A stretch of DNA of 64,000 nt. Origin: Achromobacter spanius (GTDB lineage Bacteria; Pseudomonadota; Gammaproteobacteria; Burkholderiales; Burkholderiaceae_B). Below the pieces are notes generated by a model. That model saw only the letters and a program-made list of their open reading frames with translations. It was not told the DNA's origin and did no database searches. Both the position numbers and the translations under genes were made by a program. The DNA lies in contig NZ_CP034689.1 of assembly GCF_003994415.1 (NCBI RefSeq), positions 5,208,001-5,272,000 on the forward strand. The letters run 5' to 3'. Positions 7,426 to 16,256 of the stretch are shown in pieces. Within the stretch, counting starts at the first letter, position 1. Every line of letters starts with the position of its first letter.

Positions 7426-8484
7426 GTGACCCAGTCCCTGACCGTTTCCGATTTCAATTACGAGCTGCCGCCTGAGCTTATCGCGCAGACGCCCGCCGCC
7501 CAACGCACGGGCAGCCGCCTGCTGCACCTGGACGCCGCCAGCCAGTTGCACGACCGCCAATTCGCCGACCTGACCGGTCTGCTGCGCCCCAACGACCTGC
7601 TGGTGTTCAACGACACCCGCGTCATCAAGGCGCGCTTGGGCGGTCACAAGATCACGGGCGGCAAGGTCGAGGTACTGGTTGAGCGCATCACCGAATCCGA
7701 CCGCGTCCTGGCCCACGTGCGCGCCAGCAAATCGCCCGGGCCGGGCATGGTGCTGCGCCTGGCCGAGGCCTTCGAGGCCACCGTGCTGGGCCGCGAAGGC
7801 GAACTCTTCGACATCCGTTTCCCCGGCCCCGTGCTGGACCTGCTGGACGCCCACGGCGCCACCCCGCTGCCGCCCTACATCACGCACGCGGCCGATGCGG
7901 GCGACGACGACCGCTATCAAACCGTTTACGCCCGAGAACCCGGCGCGGTTGCCGCGCCCACGGCCGGCCTGCACTTTGACCAGCCCACGCTGGACCGCCT
8001 GGCAAGCCTGGGTATCGCGCGCGCTTTTGTCACGCTGCACGTGGGCGCGGGCACGTTCCAGCCGGTGCGGGTCGACAACCTGGCCGACCACATCATGCAC
8101 GCCGAATGGTTCACGGTGCCCCAGGCTACCGTGGACGCCATTGCCGCCACCCGCGCCAAGGGCGGCCGCGTCATCGCCGTGGGCACCACCAGCGTGCGCG
8201 CGCTGGAATCCGCCGCCGCGCAGACCGAAGGCCGCACGGCGCCCGGCCTGCCCCTGGCCGCCGCCCAGGGCGACACCCGCCTGTTCATCACCCCCGGCTA
8301 CCAGTACCGCGTCGTGGACGCCCTGGTCACCAACTTCCACCTTCCCCAGTCGACCCTGCTGATGCTGGTGTCGGCGCTGGCCGGCGTTGAGCCGATCCGC
8401 CGCGCCTACGCCCACGCGGTAGCCCAGCGCTACCGCTTCTTCAGCTATGGCGACGCCATGTTTATCGAGTCCCCCGCCCCATGA
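7426..8484 (+). CDS. queA: S-adenosylmethionine:tRNA ribosyltransferase-isomerase
   Basis: 352 residues. Transfers and isomerises the ribosyl part of SAM onto preQ1-modified tRNA to form epoxyqueuosine. It starts with GTG at 7426 (no ATG is suitable) and reads SDFNYELPPELIAQTPA, the standard QueA N-terminus; GRTAPGLP and LVTNFHLPQSTLLMLV near the C-terminus are family signatures. Its last four bases overlap the tgt start (ATGA), consistent with translational coupling of consecutive steps of the queuosine pathway. Confidence 0.97.
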   Translation: MTQSLTVSDFNYELPPELIAQTPAAQRTGSRLLHLDAASQLHDRQFADLTGLLRPNDLLVFNDTRVIKARLGGHKITGGKVEVLVERITESDRVLAHVRASKSPGPGMVLRLAEAFEATVLGREGELFDIRFPGPVLDLLDAHGATPLPPYITHAADAGDDDRYQTVYAREPGAVAAPTAGLHFDQPTLDRLASLGIARAFVTLHVGAGTFQPVRVDNLADHIMHAEWFTVPQATVDAIAATRAKGGRVIAVGTTSVRALESAAAQTEGRTAPGLPLAAAQGDTRLFITPGYQYRVVDALVTNFHLPQSTLLMLVSALAGVEPIRRAYAHAVAQRYRFFSYGDAMFIESPAP

Positions 8485-9617
8485 CCGGTCTGAATTTTGA
8501 ACTGCTCGCCACCGACGGCGGCGCCCGCCGCGGCCGCATCACGCTGAACCACGGCGTGGTCGAGACGCCCATCTTCATGCCCGTGGGCACCTATGGCAGC
8601 GTCAAGGCCATGATGCCGCACGAGCTGAAAGAGATCGGGTCGCAGATCGTGCTGGGCAACACGTTCCACCTGTGGCTGCGCCCGGGCACGGACATCATGG
8701 AAAAGCACGGCGGCCTGCATGGCTTCATGCAGTGGGACAAGCCCATCCTGACCGACTCGGGCGGCTTCCAGGTGTTCAGCCTGCAAGGCATGCGCAAGAT
8801 CACCGAGGAAGGCGTGAAGTTCGCCTCGCCCATCGACGGTGCGCGCCTGTTCCTGACGCCCGAAGAATCGATGCGCATCCAGCGTTCGCTGAATTCCGAC
8901 ATCGTCATGGTGTTCGACGAATGCACGCCGTATGAAATCGACGGCCGCCCCGCCACCGTTGAAGAAGCCGCGCGCTCGATGCGCATGTCCTTGCGCTGGG
9001 CGCGCCGCTCGCGCGACGAATTCGACCGCCTGGGCAACCCGAATGCGCTGTTCGGCATCGTCCAGGGCGGCATGTATGAATCGCTGCGCGATGAATCCCT
9101 GGCGGGCCTGCAGGACATCGGCTTCCATGGCTACGCCATCGGCGGGCTATCGGTAGGCGAGCCCAAGGAAGACATGATGCGCATCCTGGCGCACGTCACG
9201 CCGAAGCTGCCGGCCCAGGCGCCACGCTACCTGATGGGCGTGGGCACGCCGGAAGACCTGGTCGAGGGCGTGAGCCGTGGCGTGGACATGTTCGACTGCG
9301 TCATGCCGACCCGCAACGCCCGCAACGGCTGGCTGTTCACCCGCTTTGGCGACGTCAAGATCCGTAACGCCAAGTACCGCGACGACACCCGCCCGCTGGA
9401 CCCCAGTTGCACCTGCCACACCTGCGCCAATTTCTCGCGCGCCTATCTGCACCATCTGCAGCGGGCCAACGAGATCACCGGCGCGCGCCTGAACACGCTG
9501 CACAATCTGCATTTCTATCTGACTATCATGAAGGAAATGCGCGAAGCCATCGCCGAAGGCCGTTTCAATGCCTGGCGCGCGCAGTTCGCCGCGGACCGCG
9601 CCCGCGGCATCGAGTAG
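8481..9617 (+). CDS. tgt: tRNA-guanine transglycosylase
   Basis: 378 residues. Exchanges the wobble guanine of GUN-anticodon tRNAs (Asp, Asn, His, Tyr) for preQ1. The catalytic SGGFQVFS segment, PTRNARNG and the C-terminal zinc site CTCHTC...H are all present. It acts before QueA in the pathway although it is encoded second. The window also encodes two copies of one substrate, tRNA-Asp(GTC). Confidence 0.97.
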   Translation: MTGLNFELLATDGGARRGRITLNHGVVETPIFMPVGTYGSVKAMMPHELKEIGSQIVLGNTFHLWLRPGTDIMEKHGGLHGFMQWDKPILTDSGGFQVFSLQGMRKITEEGVKFASPIDGARLFLTPEESMRIQRSLNSDIVMVFDECTPYEIDGRPATVEEAARSMRMSLRWARRSRDEFDRLGNPNALFGIVQGGMYESLRDESLAGLQDIGFHGYAIGGLSVGEPKEDMMRILAHVTPKLPAQAPRYLMGVGTPEDLVEGVSRGVDMFDCVMPTRNARNGWLFTRFGDVKIRNAKYRDDTRPLDPSCTCHTCANFSRAYLHHLQRANEITGARLNTLHNLHFYLTIMKEMREAIAEGRFNAWRAQFAADRARGIE

Positions 9618-9683
9618 TCGGGCTTTCCCTGAGGGGGCTTTTCTATTGAGATTTCGTCCCCATAGATTGGGATCCCCCCCTAG

Positions 9684-9712
9684 TGAAAGGCCGGCAATAA
9701 GATGGATACAAT
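9684..9712 (+). promoter_or_regulatory. Possible sigma-70 promoter for yajC-secD-secF
   Basis: TGAAAG (9684-9689), a 17-bp spacer and TACAAT (9707-9712). The -10 is one mismatch from TATAAT; the -35 is weak. It would give a 5' leader of about 145 nt before yajC. The -10 is flanked by a CCGGC/GCCGG inverted repeat. Confidence 0.35.
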
Positions 9713-9864
9713 AGCCGGCTTGCCCTATCCATGGCTCGCGCGGGGATGGGCGCATAACAAGACAGCTAGTGGGTATGGCGATGTTTCGTAGTTACATAGA
9801 GAACTCGGGCATGGCCGTCCGTAGCAACAAACAACCCAAACAGACTTAAACGCAGGAGAATTCA

Positions 9865-10209
9865 ATGTCCGTTATCGATACCGCAAGCCTCGTCGTGGCT
9901 CAAGCCGCCGCCCCTGAAGGTAATGCGCTGATGGGCATGTTGCCCATCGTCCTGATGTTCGTGATCCTCTACTTCCTGATGATCCGTCCGCAGATGAAGC
10001 GTCAGAAGGAACACCGCAACCTGATCGCCGCCCTGGCCAAGGGTGACGAAGTGGTCACCGCCGGCGGCATGCTGGGCAAGGTCACCAAGGTCAATGACAG
10101 CTACGTGACCGTTGAAGTGTCCGAACTGGCCGACAAGCCGGTGGAAGTGATCATGCAGAAGTCGTCGGTTTCGACCGTGCTTCCTAAAGGAACCATCAAG
10201 GCCCTTTAA
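9865..10209 (+). CDS. yajC: Preprotein translocase subunit YajC
   Basis: 114 residues: a single membrane helix (about residues 25-42, IVLMFVILYFLM) followed by the conserved cytoplasmic RPQMKRQKEHRNLI and GDEVVTAGGMLGKV segments. It is an accessory of the SecDF complex. AGGAG is 7 nt upstream of the start. It is followed by secD and secF in the usual order. Confidence 0.96.
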   Translation: MSVIDTASLVVAQAAAPEGNALMGMLPIVLMFVILYFLMIRPQMKRQKEHRNLIAALAKGDEVVTAGGMLGKVTKVNDSYVTVEVSELADKPVEVIMQKSSVSTVLPKGTIKAL

Positions 10210-10220
10210 GCGTCTAATAG

Positions 10221-10241
10221 GAGCCCCATCGGGCTCTTCTT
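10221..10241 (+). terminator. Hairpin between yajC and secD
   Basis: GAGCCC-CATC-GGGCTC is a perfect 6-bp stem followed by TTCTT. It is a weak intrinsic terminator or attenuator that could lower secD expression relative to yajC. Confidence 0.4.
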
Positions 10242-10323
10242 ACGTTTGATGGGACCCAACCGCCGCCCGCAGCGTTTATCGCCCGGGCGGCCCTTTTATC
10301 ACCCTGACATGAAGTAGCCGGCA

Positions 10324-12204
10324 ATGAACCGCTATCCCCTCTGGAAGTACATTACGGTCCTGATCGCGGTCATCATTGGCCTGCTGTACACGCTGCCCAA
10401 TTTCTACGGCGAGTCCCCCGCGGTCCAGGTTTCCAGCGCCAAGGCCACCATCAAGGTGGAACCGGCCATGCTGAACCGGGTCGAACAAATCCTGACCGAC
10501 GCCAAGATCCCGAACGAAGGCGTCTTCTACGAACAAAACGGCACGCTCGGCACCGTGCGCGCCCGCTTCACGTCGACCGACCTGCAACTGCAGGCCCGTG
10601 ACCTGATCGAAAAATCCCTGAACACCGTCGCCGACGACCCGCACTACACCGTGGCGCTGAACCTGTTGCCCGCGTCGCCCCCCTGGATGCGCGCCCTGGG
10701 CTGGTTCGCCCCCAAGCCCATGTACCTGGGCCTGGACTTGCGCGGCGGTGTGCACTTCCTGCTGCAAGTCGACATGCAGGGCGCGCTGACCGCCCGCTAC
10801 GATTCGCTGGCCGCCGACGTGCGTTCCGTGCTGCGTGACCAGAAGGTCAACGTGGCCAGCGTTGAACGCTCGGGCATGGGCGTTGCCGCTACCTTCGCCA
10901 ACAACGACGACCGCGACCGCGCCATCGCCACCCTGCGCACCCGCCTGCCGGACCTGGAGTTCACGGAACGCGAAGAAGGCGGCAAGCCGCTGCTGCTGGG
11001 CGCCCTGAATCCCGCCGCCGTCCAGCGCGTGCAAGACTCCGCGCTGAAGCAGAACATCAACACCCTGCACAACCGTATCAACGAACTGGGTGTGGCCGAA
11101 CCGGTCATCCAGCAACAGGGTACGGACCGCATCGTGGTGCAACTGCCCGGCGTGCAGGACGTGGCCAAGGCCAAGGAACTGCTGGGCCGCACCGCCACGC
11201 TGGAAATCCGCATGGTTGACGATTCCCCCACCGCGCAAGGCGCGCTGCTGGGCGGCACCGTGCCCTTCGGCCTGGAACGCTACAACGACCGCGACGGCCG
11301 CCCGATCCTGGTTCGCCGCCAAGTGGTGCTGACCGGTGAAAACCTGCAAGACGCCCAACCCGGCCGCGACTCGCAAACCCAGCAAGCCGCCGTCCACCTG
11401 ACACTGGACTCCAAGGGCGCGCGTATCTTCCGCGACGTCACCCGCGACAACATCGGCAAGCGCATGGCCATCCTGCTGTTTGAAAACGGCAAGGGCGAAG
11501 TGGTTACGGCGCCGGTCATCCGCAGCGAAATCGCGGGCGGCCAGGTGCAGATCTCGGGCAGCATGAGCTCGGAAGAAGCCGCCGACACCGCGCTGCTGCT
11601 GCGCGCGGGCGCGCTGGCCGCGCCGATGTCCATCATCGAAGAACGCACCATCGGCCCGAGCCTGGGCGCCGACAACATCTCGAAGGGCTTCCATTCGACG
11701 CTGTACGGTTTCCTGGCCATTGCCGCGTTCATCATGCTGTACTACCGCCTGTTCGGCGTGTTCTCCACGGTGGGCCTGACGATGAACGTGCTGCTGCTGC
11801 TGGCGCTCTTGTCCATGCTGCAGGCCACGCTGACCTTGCCGGGTATCGCCGCCATTGCGCTGACGCTGGGCATGGCGATTGACTCGAACGTGCTGATCAA
11901 CGAGCGGATACGCGAAGAACTGCGCGCCGGGGCTTCCCCGCAGCAGGCCATCCACCAAGGTTTTGAACGCGCCTGGGGCACGATTCTTGACTCGAACCTC
12001 ACGACGCTCATCGTCGGCCTGGCGCTGCTGGCCTTCGGTTCGGGCCCGATCCGCGGCTTCGCGGTGGTGCACTGCCTGGGCATCCTGACGTCGATGTTCT
12101 CGTCGGTGGTGGGCGTGCGCGCCCTGGCCAATCTGTACTACGGCCGCAAGAAGAAGCTGACCTCGATCTCCATCGGCGAAGTCTGGAAACCGAAGGCAAA
12201 CTGA
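10324..12204 (+). CDS. secD: Protein translocase subunit SecD
   Basis: 626 residues. Proton-driven RND-type partner of SecF that completes protein export. The N-terminal membrane helix (about 7-25) is followed by the large periplasmic P1 domain containing GLDLRGGVHFLLQV (about 138-151), then five membrane helices from about residue 455. GMAIDSNVLINERIREEL is the conserved transport motif of the fourth to fifth helices. Confidence 0.97.
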   Translation: MNRYPLWKYITVLIAVIIGLLYTLPNFYGESPAVQVSSAKATIKVEPAMLNRVEQILTDAKIPNEGVFYEQNGTLGTVRARFTSTDLQLQARDLIEKSLNTVADDPHYTVALNLLPASPPWMRALGWFAPKPMYLGLDLRGGVHFLLQVDMQGALTARYDSLAADVRSVLRDQKVNVASVERSGMGVAATFANNDDRDRAIATLRTRLPDLEFTEREEGGKPLLLGALNPAAVQRVQDSALKQNINTLHNRINELGVAEPVIQQQGTDRIVVQLPGVQDVAKAKELLGRTATLEIRMVDDSPTAQGALLGGTVPFGLERYNDRDGRPILVRRQVVLTGENLQDAQPGRDSQTQQAAVHLTLDSKGARIFRDVTRDNIGKRMAILLFENGKGEVVTAPVIRSEIAGGQVQISGSMSSEEAADTALLLRAGALAAPMSIIEERTIGPSLGADNISKGFHSTLYGFLAIAAFIMLYYRLFGVFSTVGLTMNVLLLLALLSMLQATLTLPGIAAIALTLGMAIDSNVLINERIREELRAGASPQQAIHQGFERAWGTILDSNLTTLIVGLALLAFGSGPIRGFAVVHCLGILTSMFSSVVGVRALANLYYGRKKKLTSISIGEVWKPKAN

Positions 12205-12259
12205 CAATAAGGCGGGTGGCGCATAGCCATCCGCCGTAGAAAAGAACCGAAGGCGAAAA

Positions 12260-13195
12260 ATGGAATTCTTCCGTATTCACCGCACCATCCCGTTCATGCG
12301 CCACGCGTTGGTGCTGAACATCATCAGTCTCATCACGTTCGTCCTGGCGGTCTTCTTCATCGTCACGCGCGGCTTTCACCTGTCGATCGAGTTCACCGGC
12401 GGCACGGTCATGGAAGTCAACTACGCGCAGACGGCGCAGCTTGAAAACGTGCGTGGCGTGGTCTCCAAGCTGGGCTACACCGACTTCCAGGTGCAGAACT
12501 TCGGCACCTCGCACGACGTCATGATCCGCCTGCCGCTGCAGGAAGGCCAAACGTCGGCCACCCAAAGCGAAAGCGTGCTGGCCGCCCTGAAGGCCGCGGA
12601 CTCCGGCGTGGAACTGCGCCGCGTGGAATTCGTGGGGCCGCAGATCGGCCAGGAACTTCTGCACAACGGCTTGATGGCCCTGCTTGTCGTGGTCATCGGC
12701 ATCATGGTGTACCTGGGCTTCCGTTTCGAATGGAAGTTCTCGGTCGCCGGCGTGATCGCCAACCTGCACGACGTGGTGATCATCCTGGGCTTCTTCGCCT
12801 TCTTCCAGTGGGAGTTCTCGCTGTCGGTGTTGGCGGGCGTGCTGGCGGTGCTGGGCTATTCGGTGAACGAATCCGTGGTCATCATGGACCGCATCCGCGA
12901 AAACTTCCGCAAGTACCGCAAGGCCGACACGCAGGAAGTCATCAACAGCGCCATCACCCAAACCATCTCGCGGACCATCATCACCCACGGTTCGACGCAG
13001 ATGATGGTGTTGGCCATGCTGTTCTTCGGCGGCCCCACCCTGCACTACTTCGCCCTGGCCCTGACCATCGGCATCTGGTTCGGCATCTATTCGTCGGTGT
13101 TCGTCGCCGCCGCGCTGGCCATGTGGATGGGCGTCAAGCGCGAAGACCTGATCAAGCCGGTCAAGAAAGAAGGCGAGGAAGGCGAAGTCGCCTGA
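12260..13195 (+). CDS. secF: Protein translocase subunit SecF
   Basis: 311 residues with six membrane helices. The periplasmic segment contains IEFTGGTVMEV (about 43-53), and the motif VNESVVIMDRIRENFRK is the counterpart of the SecD motif. It starts 55 bp after secD and ends before a strong hairpin terminator, so yajC-secD-secF form a unit. Confidence 0.97.
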   Translation: MEFFRIHRTIPFMRHALVLNIISLITFVLAVFFIVTRGFHLSIEFTGGTVMEVNYAQTAQLENVRGVVSKLGYTDFQVQNFGTSHDVMIRLPLQEGQTSATQSESVLAALKAADSGVELRRVEFVGPQIGQELLHNGLMALLVVVIGIMVYLGFRFEWKFSVAGVIANLHDVVIILGFFAFFQWEFSLSVLAGVLAVLGYSVNESVVIMDRIRENFRKYRKADTQEVINSAITQTISRTIITHGSTQMMVLAMLFFGGPTLHYFALALTIGIWFGIYSSVFVAAALAMWMGVKREDLIKPVKKEGEEGEVA

Positions 13196-13218
13196 TCCTG
13201 ACCTGTCTTGCGTTTCCC

Positions 13219-13244
13219 AAAGCCCGTCGCCCGCGACGGGCTTT
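13219..13244 (+). terminator. Terminator downstream of secF
   Basis: AAAGCCCGTCGC-CC-GCGACGGGCTTT: a perfect 12-bp inverted repeat with a 2-nt centre, ending in TTT. The A-rich left flank means it could act on both strands. Confidence 0.8.
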
Positions 13245-13343
13245 GTGCTTTCTGCTTTCCCTGCTTCTAACGAGGGAACGCCTCGGCGACTACGAACGGC
13301 GCCCTGAGCCAGGGAACTAGCCAATTTCATGCCGGAAGACGCG

Positions 13344-13371
13344 TTGATTCATATACCCGAACTGGTATATT
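13344..13371 (+). promoter_or_regulatory. Promoter with embedded palindromic operator upstream of the HTH gene
   Basis: TTGATT (-35, 13344-13349), a 16-bp spacer and TATATT (-10, 13366-13371). The perfect inverted repeat ATATACC-N6-GGTATAT (13351-13370) fills the spacer and overlaps the -10, the position expected for an autorepressor operator. The AT content contrasts with the surrounding DNA. Confidence 0.65.
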
Positions 13372-13406
13372 CGATCCAGCATATCTTCCTACAGCAATAA
13401 CCATCT

Positions 13407-13724
13407 ATGACTCAAGCCTCAAACCCTGGCACCAAGAACGTCCTCTACGACCTCGGTTTTGAAGACGCCGCCGACCTTACCGCCAAAGTGCAATTGGCCA
13501 TGAAGCTCAATGACTTGATCGACAAGCGCGGACTGAATCAGACCGACGTCGCGGCACTGACCGGGATGACGCAGCCCAAGGTCTCTCAAATTCGCCGCTA
13601 CAAATTGCTGAACATCTCACTGGAACGGCTCATGCAAGCCCTGGTTGCCCTGGATCAGCACGTTGAAATCCGCGTTCGCAAAGCGCGCCAATCCGACACG
13701 GCCGGCATTACCGTCACGGCCTGA
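13407..13724 (+). CDS. XRE-family helix-turn-helix protein (HigA-type, orphan)
   Basis: 105 residues with an HTH at about 43-70 (LNQTDVAALTGMTQPKVSQIRR) preceded by a helix-rich N-terminus (EDAADLTAKVQLAMKLNDLI), the form seen in antitoxins paired with RelE/gp49-like toxins. No toxin reading frame is found on either side: secF ends 210 bp upstream and a VOC gene follows. It is probably autoregulated through the palindrome in its promoter. Function beyond DNA binding is not known. Confidence 0.8.
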   Translation: MTQASNPGTKNVLYDLGFEDAADLTAKVQLAMKLNDLIDKRGLNQTDVAALTGMTQPKVSQIRRYKLLNISLERLMQALVALDQHVEIRVRKARQSDTAGITVTA

Positions 13725-13797
13725 TCCGCACTGTACCGTCCGCTCTCGCCCTGCTGTACGGGTACGAATCCTTCCGCATTCGCTACCATAGACCACC

Positions 13798-14475
13798 ATG
13801 AAACTCACCATCGATCATCTCGTCATCGCCGCGGCGGACCTTGCCAGCGGTACGGAATATGTCGCGGGCCTGCTCGGCATCGCGCCCCAGGGCGGCGGCG
13901 CGCACCCGCACATGGGCACCCACAACCGCGTGCTGGGCATGGCGGACGGCGTGTATCTGGAGGTCATCGCGATAGACCCCGATGCCCCCGCCCCCGAACG
14001 CCCCCGCTGGTTCGGGCTGGATCAGGGCGACATGCGCGCGCGGCTGGAACAGGGGCCTTTCCTGGCGCACTGGGCCGCGCGGGTGGAAGCGCCGCTGGAC
14101 CTGACCCGCATGCAGGCCGAACACCCGGAACGCATCGCGCCCGTCATCCCCATGACGCGCGGTGATCTGCGCTGGCGCCTGACGGTGCCGGACGACGGCA
14201 GCCTACCCACCTGGCGCGAAGCGGGCCACGCGGCGGGCGACGGCCTGCTGCCCACGCTGATCCAATGGGACGTGGACGCCTACCCCGGCGTCAGCCTGCC
14301 GCGCCAGCCCCTGACGCTGGTGCGCCTGACCGGTAGCCACCCGCAGGCGGGCCTGCTGCGTCAAGGGCTGACCTGGATGGGGGCCGACACCCTGATCGAC
14401 CTGGAACAAACCGACGGACCGCCGCGCCTGAGCGCGCTGATCGACACGCCACAAGGGCAGAAGACCCTGGCCTGA
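13798..14475 (+). CDS. VOC-superfamily (glyoxalase-like) protein
   Basis: 225 residues. The N-terminus KLTIDHLVIAAADL is the first beta strand of a vicinal-oxygen-chelate module with a metal-ligand-like His, followed by GTHNRVLGMADGVYLEVIAIDPDAP. It matches the Glyoxalase-like domain group of uncharacterised proteins; substrate unknown. It lies 36 bp upstream of the alanyl-tRNA editing gene on the same strand, so the two are probably co-transcribed. Confidence 0.8.
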   Translation: MKLTIDHLVIAAADLASGTEYVAGLLGIAPQGGGAHPHMGTHNRVLGMADGVYLEVIAIDPDAPAPERPRWFGLDQGDMRARLEQGPFLAHWAARVEAPLDLTRMQAEHPERIAPVIPMTRGDLRWRLTVPDDGSLPTWREAGHAAGDGLLPTLIQWDVDAYPGVSLPRQPLTLVRLTGSHPQAGLLRQGLTWMGADTLIDLEQTDGPPRLSALIDTPQGQKTLA

Positions 14476-14511
14476 AGCGCCCCCGCCCCCTATAAACCGG
14501 AGACCCCCCGC

Positions 14512-15246
14512 ATGACCGCCACCCCCATGCCCGCCACCCGCAAACGTTTCGACGACGAGCCCTATCTGGATCAGTGCGACGCCACCATCATTGCCGTCAC
14601 GCCTGAAGGCGTCGAACTTGACCAGACCATCTGCTATGCGCGCAGCGGCGGCCAGGCCGGCGACAGCGGCACCTTGACCCTGGCCGATGGGCGGGTGCTG
14701 CCCTTGACGGACACGGTCTACGCGGACGACCGGCAACGCATCCTGCACGTACTGGCCCTGCCCGAGGGCGACGCGCCCCCGCTAGTGGGCGACCGCGTCA
14801 CCGTGGCCATCGACTGGCCGCGCCGCCATCGCCTGATGCGCCTGCACACCTGCCTGCACCTGCTGGGTGCCCTGGTGCCCGCGCCCGTGACGGGCTGCAG
14901 CATCTCGCCCGACTCCGCCCGCATCGATTTCGACCTGCCCGAATCCACCCTGGAAAAGGGCGAGCTGACCGAGCGCCTGAACGCGCTGATCAACCGCGGC
15001 CTGGACGTTGCCGTGAACGGCATCACCCCCGAGGAACTGGCGGCCCAGCCCGATCTGGTGCGCACCATCGGCGCCGCGCCGCCGGCCGGCACGGCCAAGA
15101 TCCGCATCATCGACATCCCGGGCGTGGACCGCCAGCCCTGTGGCGGCACCCATGTGCGCAATACCCAGGAAATCGGCGCGGTGGCCATCACCAAGATCGA
15201 AAAGAAAAGCCGCACGAACCGCCGCGTGGTCGTGAATTTCGCCTGA
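14512..15246 (+). CDS. Alanyl-tRNA editing protein (AlaX-type)
   Basis: 244 residues. Free-standing homologue of the AlaRS editing domain that hydrolyses mischarged tRNA-Ala. The zinc-binding HxxxH is in LHTCLHLLGALV and the second pair in CGGTHVRNT; the N-terminal SGGQAGDSGTL glycine-rich motif is present. It is longer than the minimal AlaX-S, corresponding to AlaX with the N-terminal beta-barrel. RBS-like GGAG is 7 nt before the ATG. Confidence 0.9.
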   Translation: MTATPMPATRKRFDDEPYLDQCDATIIAVTPEGVELDQTICYARSGGQAGDSGTLTLADGRVLPLTDTVYADDRQRILHVLALPEGDAPPLVGDRVTVAIDWPRRHRLMRLHTCLHLLGALVPAPVTGCSISPDSARIDFDLPESTLEKGELTERLNALINRGLDVAVNGITPEELAAQPDLVRTIGAAPPAGTAKIRIIDIPGVDRQPCGGTHVRNTQEIGAVAITKIEKKSRTNRRVVVNFA

Positions 15247-15263
15247 CAGGCGTCTGGCCACCG

Positions 15264-15301
15264 ACAAAAAAATGGCCGCGATGTTCATCACGGCCTTTTT
15301 T
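15264..15301. terminator. Bidirectional terminator between alaX and the PAP2 gene
   Basis: GGCCG-C-GATG-TT-CATC-A-CGGCC (15274-15295), with A7 on the left and T6 on the right. One C/A mismatch lies within an otherwise 9-bp stem. The genes on each side converge, so it can serve both. Confidence 0.75.
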
Positions 15302-15317
15302 CATTCAGCGCGCACCT

Positions 15318-16085
15318 TCATGCTTTTTTCCACCAGCGCCAGGGCGCGCGCAGCGGCCATTGATATTGGCTGCTCAGCACGCGCGGCGCCAGCAGATGGC
15401 CCACTATGAAGGCGATGCCCGCCGCCGTCATCACGTCCGACAGATAGTGGTCCAGATTGACCAGGCGGCTCATTGCCACCAGCACGGCCAGCAGTAGAAA
15501 AACCGCACGCCAACGCGGGGCCAGGATACTGAGCACGACGGCCACGGCGAACGCGGCGTACGTGTGGCTGGACGGAAAGGAATTGAACTGCTGCACGCGT
15601 GAAAAGGATTCGCCCAGGCCGTAGATGCCCTTCTCGAAAAATAATTCTGGACGCGAGCGTGCTACTAACCGTTTAAGCAAGAGCACCACCAGCCCACCCA
15701 CCGCCAGGGTCGACAACATCAGCAGACTGCCGCGCGCCATGCTGGCGTAGCTCATGCGCAGCGGGTTGCGCCAGCCGCGCGCCAGGCCAATCAGGCCCAC
15801 GACGTAAAACGCCAGCGCCACGCCGATGTACGGGCCGCTTTCGCCCAATTCGCCGATCCATTCGAAGGAGAGGTTCACGCCGTCGGAGACGGATCGCTGA
15901 ATCCAGATAGCCAGGGGCAGATCGATCCAGCGCGCGCAGGCGCCGGCCAGCAATGCCAGGACGCCGCTCAACAGCAGCCAAGTCGCCCAGGAAAATGGGT
16001 TGCGGATCGGGTTCTGCGCGGATAGGCCGGGCGCGGCAGGGGCCACGGAAACGGCGGCCTGGGGCGTCAGGGGCTTGGGATTCAT
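15318..16085 (-). CDS. PAP2-family membrane phosphatase
   Basis: 255 residues with about six membrane helices. The three phosphatase motifs appear in order: KRLVARSRP (about 134-142), PSSHTYAAF (about 170-178) and SRLVNLDHYLSD (about 219-230). Likely a lipid phosphate or undecaprenyl-pyrophosphate phosphatase; substrate not determinable. The N-terminal 30 residues are proline/alanine rich. Divergent from miaB. Confidence 0.88.
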   Translation of the reverse strand: MNPKPLTPQAAVSVAPAAPGLSAQNPIRNPFSWATWLLLSGVLALLAGACARWIDLPLAIWIQRSVSDGVNLSFEWIGELGESGPYIGVALAFYVVGLIGLARGWRNPLRMSYASMARGSLLMLSTLAVGGLVVLLLKRLVARSRPELFFEKGIYGLGESFSRVQQFNSFPSSHTYAAFAVAVVLSILAPRWRAVFLLLAVLVAMSRLVNLDHYLSDVMTAAGIAFIVGHLLAPRVLSSQYQWPLRAPWRWWKKA

Positions 16086-16256
16086 CGGTAACGCTCAAGG
16101 AGAATAAGAAATATTACTGTCGGCTGAAAGACGGCCGGCTCGCTATCGTAACGGCACCCGTCCGCCCGGCAAAGAAACAATTTCCACGCAAGGGTTAAAA
16201 TTCCGCGTTTCCATCCCTTTCAGCCCCCGGGATCTACACCCGTCACGGCGACCATC

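Noticed and set aside
10276..12207. 643-residue minus-strand frame opposite secD
   Set aside because: Shadow of secD with no conserved motif.
12730..13320. Gene overlapping the 3' half of secF
   Set aside because: Gly/Arg/His-rich shadow frame without RBS or motif.
13196..13343. Toxin remnant upstream of the orphan HTH gene
   Set aside because: The only open frame here is the tail of a shadow frame from within secF; no toxin similarity.
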